From the NCBI GenBank assembly GCA_029204225.1, contig CM055113.1, positions 12,758,491 to 12,822,490 of the forward strand: a DNA stretch of 64,000 nt. The letters are read 5' to 3'. Source of the DNA: Diphasiastrum complanatum (lineage: Eukaryota; Streptophyta; Lycopodiopsida; Lycopodiales; Lycopodiaceae). The notes under the pieces are model-generated. The model made no database searches. It saw nothing but the letters and a program-made list of their open reading frames with translations, and was not told where the DNA came from. This document shows positions 57,450 through 64,000 of the stretch, in pieces. The position numbers and the translations under genes were made by a program. The number at the start of each line of letters is the position of its first letter. Positions within the stretch are counted from its first letter, which is position 1.

Positions 57450-57577
57450 TAGGAATTACATAGTGATAGTCACAGAGAAAGGCCTTCAACAAGCTATCGC
57501 AAGAAAAAGGCTGAGAAGATGTCTTCCCTAGACGCTATTGACCTATACGAGGAATCATCAACAGAAGAGTATTTGTA
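57450..57577 (+). CDS. Candidate host exon, unrecognised
   Basis: Open in one frame between an acceptor-like TTTTTGTTAG and a donor-like TTTGTAAGTTC: SHRERPSTSYRKKKAEKMSS then LDAIDLYEESSTEEYL. Lys-rich then acidic; no known domain. It lies ~570 bp upstream of the L-gulonolactone oxidase relic, with which no link can be shown. Confidence 0.25.
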
Positions 57578-57795
57578 AGTTCAGGGTATATCTGCTTTAT
57601 TGCACATTATGTAATGTGGATTTATGAAGATGTTACATATGATTAAAATTTTCACCGGTTGTTTGCAAACACCGTTGTGTTACAACTTTTTTCTTGAATT
57701 TGAGCTGGTTCTATGTATGGGCCCTAAGCTATCCCGTTAGAGGAATCTTGATTGTTATGCAATGAATTGGGAATTCTTTATTGGAGATTTTAAAG

Positions 57796-57799
<4 letters not shown>

Positions 57800-57849
<50 letters not shown>

Positions 57850-57920
57850 GTGAGAACCGTGAGTGAGAGAGAGAGAGAAATAGGAACCCTGAGAACCGTG
57901 AGAGAGAGAGAGAACCGTGA
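57800..57920. repeat. (GA)n microsatellite with GAACCGTGA interruptions
   Basis: GA run from 57800 to about 57847, then shorter GA runs separated by three or four copies of GAACCGTGAG(AG). Confidence 0.93.
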
Positions 57921-58143
57921 GGTTGTGGGCCTTAGCGGTGTCTGCGATGGGGTGAAGATAGCTGCCTGTTGCTCAATCATGTGACAAAATAACGTGTAGT
58001 TAATAGCGATCTAATGGTATAGTATGATTCTAAATATGTAGTGTGTTGGTGCAATTGCTTTTCATATCAATTTTGGAATAGCGAATTAGCTAATGATAAT
58101 TTGTAATTTGTTCTTGTTCTAAATTACAAAAGAATTATCTGAG

Positions 58144-58569
58144 GTGAAAATGAATGATGAGTTCAAATGCGAAGTTGCAGAAGTACAAATAGCAGCACTG
58201 TTTGCAGGAGGCACTAGCCTAAAAAACATTGGCATTGCCTTCACTGGTTATCCCGTGATCGGATACAAAAATCTGATACAAACATCTGGCAACTGCCAGA
58301 ATAGATTGGATGTGAATTCACTACTGCTGCTATGTCCTTGGGATCCCAAGAAGTGCTCGTCCGGGTGCGCTATCGAAGTGCTCGTCCGGATGTGTTATGT
58401 CAAGAAATCAAATGCCTATTTAGCGAAAACAAAAGATGTCATGGATATCGATATCATAGGCAACCGTGTTGATGATGCCACCACTCCGAGGCTGAACGAA
58501 GACGTGCTGGAAGAAACAAAGCGAATGGCATTATTCAAATACCAAGGCCCGCAGATCAAAGGTTTGTAA
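58144..58569 (+). pseudogene. GULLO: L-gulonolactone oxidase-like relic, C-terminal half, internally deleted
   Basis: 141 codons. SLKNIGIAFTGYPVIGYKN, then IQTSGNCQN and CPWDP match the middle of plant L-gulono-1,4-lactone oxidases (ascorbate biosynthesis, FAD enzymes). SNAYLAKTKDVMDIDI, then DDATTPRLNEDVLEE and MALFKYQG match the C-terminal arabino-lactone oxidase domain. In the family about 200 residues separate these blocks; here they are joined at a 25-bp tandem duplication (GAAGTGCTCGTCCGG twice, ~58356 and ~58381). The FAD-binding N-terminus and the HWGKNR end are absent. Read from memory of the family, not by alignment. Confidence 0.7.
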
Positions 58570-59229
58570 TAAGGCAGTTATTCGGTAAGCCGCACATAAC
58601 CAAAAGAGTATCCCCAGAGACACGGACTACAACCAACGGAAAGCCGCACACAATGGCCACTCCTCAACTGTGACTCTTATGAAAATATCTTTATACTACT
58701 ACTCTATAATTTGCACTTAGGAGCATGATCTCGAGACCACCACATTGACAATGTGGCTAGGCCACCTCTCAGGGAGTAAATGCGGATCAATTACATTAAA
58801 GTGAAGATATTGCTTTGGTCATGTAGTAGTGATCGGAATCAAACGAAACAGAGTTGGAAAGAATGGCTTCATCGTATCAGAACTATACAAGGTAAGAAGA
58901 GAAGAAAAATTACATTTTGCATTTAGGATTGTGGTAGACATAAGAAATCAGGTCTTGTTATGGTTATTCACATTAAGGAGCCAATAAGTTGCCTAAGCTT
59001 GCAAACACTATAGCAAAGATCAGGTCTTGTTATGGTTATTCACATTAAGGAGCCAATAAGTTGCCTATAAAGAGTGATGTCCTTGAAGGATCTTTCATCC
59101 TCTTTATTGGATACTTTTACATCATGCACCATAGGAGTCTCTACATGCTTGCATCCATGCATGTTAAATCTATTGAGTAATGAAAAACCCTCTGACTTTT
59201 GGATATTTATCCATATTCTTTATTTTTAA
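58570..59229. other. Non-coding; contains a 49-bp tandem duplication
   Basis: ATCAGGTCTTGTTATGGTTA... (49 bp) occurs exactly at 58947-58995 and 59019-59067, offset 72 bp. No gene seen. Confidence 0.8.
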
Positions 59230-59263
59230 TATGGCTTCTCGATACTGCGAGACATACTGTATC

Positions 59264-59877
59264 CTAGGCTCTATCAAGTTCATTTTCCGGTAGAAACTCT
59301 CTTAGGAAAGCCTCTTCAAAAGCCTTCCATGACCGGGGAGTCTGCCTGGTCTCCTGGAGGTTAACCACCACTTGTAGGCCATGGGTCCTAAGGAAAGACT
59401 GGCCCCGCTTGCAAATGGTCAGGGGTCTGTTTAAGAGCATGTATGTTCTTCCATTTGCTGAGGAAGGTATGTAAAATGTCTGCATTTCTATCCTTCTCTT
59501 CCCCAATAAAAGTAGGAGGTTTTAAGTCTTTAAAGACATTGGGATGAGACCGAAGAGGCGCACCTGATGCTGATGGAAGTGGTGAAGGGGACGATTGAGA
59601 AGTGGAAAGGAGACTTCCTTTCGCGGAGCTCAAAATTAAACCTCAGCGAACGATTCTTCCACACTGGATTGGAAATTGGCTAAAGCCAGTTTCAATTCAT
59701 CCACCTCTGTTACCAAGTGAAGGTACTGCTTGGTAACCAAATCGTCGAGTTATTCGGCGAATTGTTCTTGTTCCTCCACTTCATGGGTTCTTTCCCTTTA
59801 CTAAAAATCAAGGCTTCTATTTCCAATTCGTCGATGCCTCTCTCCGGGGGTTGATCAGGTCCTTGAGGAGTAGTCAT
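59264..59877 (-). pseudogene. Gypsy-3 gag
   Basis: Likely start MTTPQGPDQPPERGIDELEI at 59877. After shifts: NVFKDLKPPTFIGEEKDRNA, ADILHTFLSKWKNIHALKQT, then SFLRTHGLQVVVNLQETRQT and SWKAFEEAFLREFLPENELD, the retrotransposon gag domain. Frame breaks near 59700, 59640 and 59400. No zinc knuckle is retained. Confidence 0.75.
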
Positions 59878-60718
59878 TTTCAGAACGGAAAAAGATGTAC
59901 CTTAGATTCTTAAAAAGTCAAAAACACTAATTACAACTGTAAAGAGAAGGGAAAAAGCACTTAGCTCTTAATCAGGACTATTCCTTCCAAAGAAAGAGGT
60001 GAGAGATCCCTCAGCTTTCTGTAACTGACGAAAACCGGCTTCCAATTTGCATGTAGGGTCTGCTTTCCCAGAATTTATAGTGATGAAGGGGAAAAATTGC
60101 TGACAAACCACACCTGATTATTGCTTGCACTGCCTTCACCCTTCTGCTAAAAGCTTATTCTGAGTGCTGAAACTACCGAAACAGATCTGTAGGAATTTGC
60201 AGGGCCCTTCTATGCTTTTTTCCAGCGATGGACCTGCAGCTCTGCTTCTAATCTAAATTCTTGCCAAAAAAGCACAGATGTGTGAGCTGGAATTCAGTGC
60301 TGGACCTGCATCAGTGTAGCCATGGACCTGCTGACCAAATTCGATCCAAATTCCGCTCAAACTACACGAAGTTGCACTGCAGGTATAGCGATAGATACTG
60401 ATTTTACAGCGATGGACCTGTAGAAGTATGACTCCCTGTCCAGCGCTGGCTTTGCCTTCAATTTGGCCCTGGAAAACTGCTTGCAAACGGAAATTGTAAG
60501 GCTAGATCTACAGCGATGGATCTGCTGTCTTATTTCTACTTGAATTCCGCTCAGACAGCAGTTGATTATACTGAATCTACAGTGATGGAGAGCCTAATCT
60601 GCAGCGATGGATCTCCCCTCCTATTTTCTGAAAGTTAGAAGATTGTTCTGTACACCCTGATAACTTTCTCTCTTGCTGAAAACTAAACTCCCAAAGATGG
60701 AGATGGCTCTGATACCAG
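59878..60718 (-). other. Gypsy-3 leader with repeated CAGCGATGGACCTGC motif; PBS at 60705-60717
   Basis: PBS, minus sense TGGTATCAGAGCC, is one base inside the LTR. The leader (60220-60620) holds about eight degenerate copies of CAGCGATGGACCTGC in plus sense, near 60223, 60300, 60319, 60408, 60439, 60511, 60581 and 60602. Confidence 0.75.
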
Positions 60719-61092
60719 TGTTAGAGATCTAAACACCACAGTAGGGCAAAACACTAACTGATCCACCCAACCTTGCCTACTCCCTGATATGGAGTAAGCC
60801 CCTCCTAGCCCAGTGTGAGGACTGGTAGCATGCCTACTGCCAAGTGTCGGCCACGTGGCACTGATGTGGCCAACTGCACATCCTTACCCAACGTGGGGCC
60901 CTATCCTGCTGACAGGGTCCCTATGCTGTGTTAGGCCCGCCATGGCTATGGACCGTGCCGTGACACACTACTCACACTGCCTTGCCCTGTTGGACGTGTA
61001 CGCTGGACATGCCCCTGACTGTGGTATCTGACCTCCTGAGTTCCCTAGAGTTTGGCACTGGTTACAGGCTCGTAACATGTAGCAACTCCACA
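60719..61092 (-). repeat. Gypsy-3 5' LTR (outer border tentative)
   Basis: Plus sense starts TGTTAGAGATCTAAACACC; a TG...CA end at ...CAACTCCACA (61092) coincides with the drop from GC-rich to AT-rich sequence. No second copy in the window. Confidence 0.5.
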
Positions 61093-61394
61093 TTGTCATG
61101 ACTCTTTTTTGTTGTGTTTGAGATGATATAAGAGAATCCAACTTTTTTGTGGATAGCAAGAACAATGTATAACTAGGCTGATATTTGATATTATTTGCGA
61201 ATAAATGTGTTGCATTGTGAGGCTTATAAATGTTATATGCTGTATTCATGTTCATTTTCGAACTTGCAAAACATGTTGGCAAAACTATAGTATGTAGATG
61301 AAACTTGTCAAACAACAAATAACACAAAAACAATCTAAAAAATGCATAAAACCAAAAAAATTTAAGAAATCAATTGCGAAAAGCGTATGTCCAT

Positions 61395-62755
61395 TGCTCT
61401 TTAGTGATGCTTTCTATTGAGAATTTGGGCAAGCTAAAGTGATGAAATGTAAGTTTTCCTTATTTATTCCAAGAAGAACTAGGGACTTCAGTTGATTGGG
61501 TTTGCCCTTTAGTGCTAGCCTTTGTCATGACCAAGTTTGCCCTTCACTTTGAAGAAATGCTAGAAGCTTGGTTGTTCTACAAATGTATGAAAGCTAATGT
61601 GGACATATGTTTGTGCATTTGACCTACACCTACTCTAGGATGTTGACGACGTGAGTAGGGTTCGTAGCATTTGGCCCATGTTGTGCATGATGAAGTTGAT
61701 GGTGCAAGACTTTATTATTGGACTCCACAGGGTTAAGGTTGCACATCTCTTTTGTTATGTTGGGTATTCTCCTATAGATAATATCAATAATTATTTTTTC
61801 CCTATTAGTTGACATGGAGTTCTTGTGAAAGATCTTCGTCTAAGCTATGACTAGTTGGTTTGTGCTAATTTTTCTATTTTTTAGTGGGGCTTCTTGCCCA
61901 ACATTTATGCTAAGTGGTGAAATGTAGATTTTCTTTATTTTTTCATGAAGAAGTAGTGACTTCATTTGATTGGTTCTGCTCTTTAGTGCTAGGTTTCATC
62001 ATGATTGACAACCCTTTAGCTCCAAAGAAGTGATAGAAACTTGATAGGTTGGTTATTGTACAAATGTATGAAAGCAAATTGGACTCATGTTTGTGGATGT
62101 GACTTGCACCTCTAGGGTGTTGACGACATGAATGAGGATGTCATAGCATGTGGTCCCTGCTGTGCATGATGAAGTTCACGGTTAAAAGATTTTGTGGTTG
62201 GATTCCAATAGGTTCAAAGATTGCACATCTCCTTTATTATGTCAAGCATTATCCTAAACGTAAATTCGATATATTCTTTTGCTCTATTAGGGGACATGGA
62301 GTTCTCATGATAGATCTTCATGCAAGTTAAGATTAATTGGTTTATGCTGATTTCTCTATCTTCAGTAGTGCTCTTTGTCCAATGGGTATGCCTTCTAGTT
62401 AGGTTTTGAGCAATTTGAAGTGATGAATGCAGATTTTCCTTTTTCTTTTCCATGAAGAAGTAGGTACTTTCGATTTGCTATACTATTCAGTGCTAGCCTT
62501 CGTCATGATGGAGTCTGGCCTTCACCTTTGGAGAAGTGATAGACACTTGGATTGTTGGCTGTTGTACAAATGCATGAAAGTTAATGTGGACATATGTTTG
62601 TGCATGTGACCTTCATGTACTCTAGGGTACTGACAATGGGAGTAGATATGCCTTTGCATTTGGTTATGCTATGCATGATGAAGTTTATGGTCTAAGAGTT
62701 TGTAATTGGATTCCGTAGGGTTGAAGATTGCACGTCTCTTTTGTTATGTTGATAC
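61395..62755. repeat. Degenerate tandem array, period about 475-506 bp, ~2.7 units
   Basis: Units start at about 61439 (GTGATGAAATGTAAGTTTTCC), 61914 (GTGGTGAAATGTAGATTTTC) and 62420 (GTGATGAATGCAGATTTTCC). Shared landmarks recur in order: AGAAGT...GACTTC, TTAGTGCTAG...TCATGA, TGTACAAATGTATGAAAGC, CTAGGGTGTTGACGAC, GTGCATGATGAAGTT, GATTGCACATCTC and TTAGGGGACATGGAGTTCT. Units are diverged with small indels. A partial unit end precedes 61439. No coding potential. Confidence 0.85.
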
Positions 62756-64000
62756 CCTAGATATCACATTGATATATATCTATGTCCATTGTGCTAAAAA
62801 AATGAGCCATTGACAACCCTAACAATAGAGGAAATTAACTATTATAGACTTTTTGGAAAGGTAGGCAGCACATTTCAAGAGGTGGTTCAAAAGGCCAAGA
62901 GATTAACCCCTTCCATTTAGTAGTTATGTCTTTATTAAGTTGACAAGGCAACTTAGCAAAAGGGAAGATCACACCCAACATGCTAAAATGATGACTTTAG
63001 ATTGTCATGTTTCTAGATAAAAAATTTGATGAAGTTGTTAGCTAAGAGGGAGACAATTTTTTTTTTTAATAGTAAAAAATGCTGCTTTGGTTATGATAAT
63101 GACCTTACTTAAGATGAACTATATTATTCCCTAAGGAAATTGTATTCCCATCATGTCTACAAAAATCGATTGCTTAGGAAGTTGTTGCCAAAGCGGTGTT
63201 GTGACCTTGCCATAGGCTTATGTTGATTACCCCAATGTGTAGTCAATGGGTTGGAAGCGATACCGTGAAAAGCAATAAAAAATTTCTACCATCGCCATAA
63301 ATCCTAAGCAACTTTGAAGTGTAAATGTAAGTTCACCTTAGTCATGCCAAATCAATCACTACACTAAACTGGCTTTGAGTTCCATGGATTTTGCAAGAGC
63401 CAAGTAAGCAACAATGATGGAGCTGTACGTCAAGGATTTATTGTTCCCCTTACCTCTTTGGTAGTTGAAGTTGTGAAACTAAGTGGGTTTGTGTCCAATA
63501 GGAATGCAACACTGCAAATTTCAAGAATAGGCGAGTGTTGTTGTTGTACATCTAGAACTTGAAAACATTATATAGTTTGCAAGCATGCCTAGTTACTACA
63601 AGTGATTGGCATACCTTTGGTATTGTTGATAACCCAGCTAGTTTAAAATTCTCATGAATAGCTTTTTTGGTCTTGTTTTTAAGAAATTTAGCTTGTACAT
63701 TGCTTTTTGTGTGACAGTGGAACACCTAAGATATTTTAGGTGGCATGATCTTCATAATCTTGCCAGGAATTCTATTCCATGCCTTGAACTGGTAGAAATC
63801 TGGGGAGTGTAGAATGGCTCCCAAAAAAGACAAGGGTGAGTAAGTATCGAGAACAAGAACTTGTGTAGTAGATATATATGAAATGAAGTGCTCAAAGATG
63901 GTCAGTTCGCACTCAAGGGGTATGTGAAATATGAGGAATGTATGCAAAATGTTTGAATTATTAGCTACTTAAAATTGAAGACTTGCAAGTTTCTAAAGAG
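62756..64000. other. No recognisable gene
   Basis: AT-rich; a T9 run near 63058. The only longer frame (63726-63947, minus) has no known motif. The tandem array does not continue recognisably. Confidence 0.5.

Larger units (their letters stand above)
59230..61092 (-). mobile_element. Gypsy-3: 5' end (LTR, PBS, leader, gag), minus strand
   Basis: In minus sense: LTR, Met PBS, ~830-bp leader and gag. Pol and the other LTR are absent; plus-side sequence below 59230 is unrelated. Truncated element. Confidence 0.7.

Noticed and set aside
62148-62609. Short frames in the tandem array
   Set aside because: They are not conserved between units, as coding sequence would be.
61395-62755. CRISPR-like repeats
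   Set aside because: Units are long, diverged and contiguous, without spacers; the genome is clearly plant-like.

Overview
The window reads as a repeat-rich stretch of a land-plant nuclear genome. Evidence: nested Ty1/Copia and Ty3/Gypsy LTR retrotransposons, most with a primer-binding site (PBS) for initiator tRNA-Met; an hAT transposase gene with the plant-type DUF659 domain and about 100-bp GT-AG introns; MITE-like inverted-repeat elements; long (CT)n microsatellites; and a broken plant L-gulonolactone oxidase gene as the only recognisable host-gene relic. The species cannot be told from the sequence. No intact host gene, rRNA, canonical tRNA or CRISPR was seen. Nearly every coding region is broken, and function calls rest on motifs read by eye.

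Layout, left part. 1-3500: 3' part of Copia-1 with a 173-bp MITE-like insertion, then an LTR and a (CT)n tract. 3700-6240: little recognisable (a tRNA-like SINE-head candidate, a Copia gag scrap, a palindromic cluster). 6241-8648: Copia-6 pol and the start of its LTR, cut by Copia-7, a minus-strand, internally deleted Copia with both LTRs (8649-12110). 12111-18070: a dispersed 120-bp repeat, a compound microsatellite, and decayed coding traces on both strands (14650-18070) that fit no family I can name. 18071-27731: Copia-2, split by Gypsy-1 (19338-25348, target-site duplication GAATG), then fused at about 26346 to the integrase half of another Copia (Copia-3).

Layout, middle and right. 27732-37896: Copia-4 and Copia-5 head to tail, joined through a chimeric LTR in which the end of one and the start of the other are missing. 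37897-44400: mostly unassigned, with a 91-bp-arm hairpin, a 26-bp palindrome, a MITE-like element and a LINE endonuclease fossil. 44414-45330: decayed Copia gag-protease. 45382-52998: a minus-strand hAT transposase pseudogene with at least five introns; Gypsy-2 (46026-50975, TSD ACAAT, two 479-bp LTRs) sits inside its fourth intron. 54003-55800: Copia and Gypsy scraps. 56452-56550: a CpG-rich GGTACC palindromic block. 58144-58569: the L-gulonolactone oxidase relic. 59230-61092: minus-strand Gypsy-3 gag, leader, PBS and LTR. 61395-62755: a degenerate tandem array with a period near 490 bp.

How it works together: the genes do not form a pathway. The window is a record of successive insertions, deletions and unequal recombination. 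The clear order is Copia-2 before Gypsy-1, Copia-3 before Copia-4, Copia-1 before its MITE, and hAT before Gypsy-2. I found no convincing new functional system. The best candidates for undescribed biology are the unassigned fossil at 14650-18070, the 490-bp tandem array and the GGTACC block.
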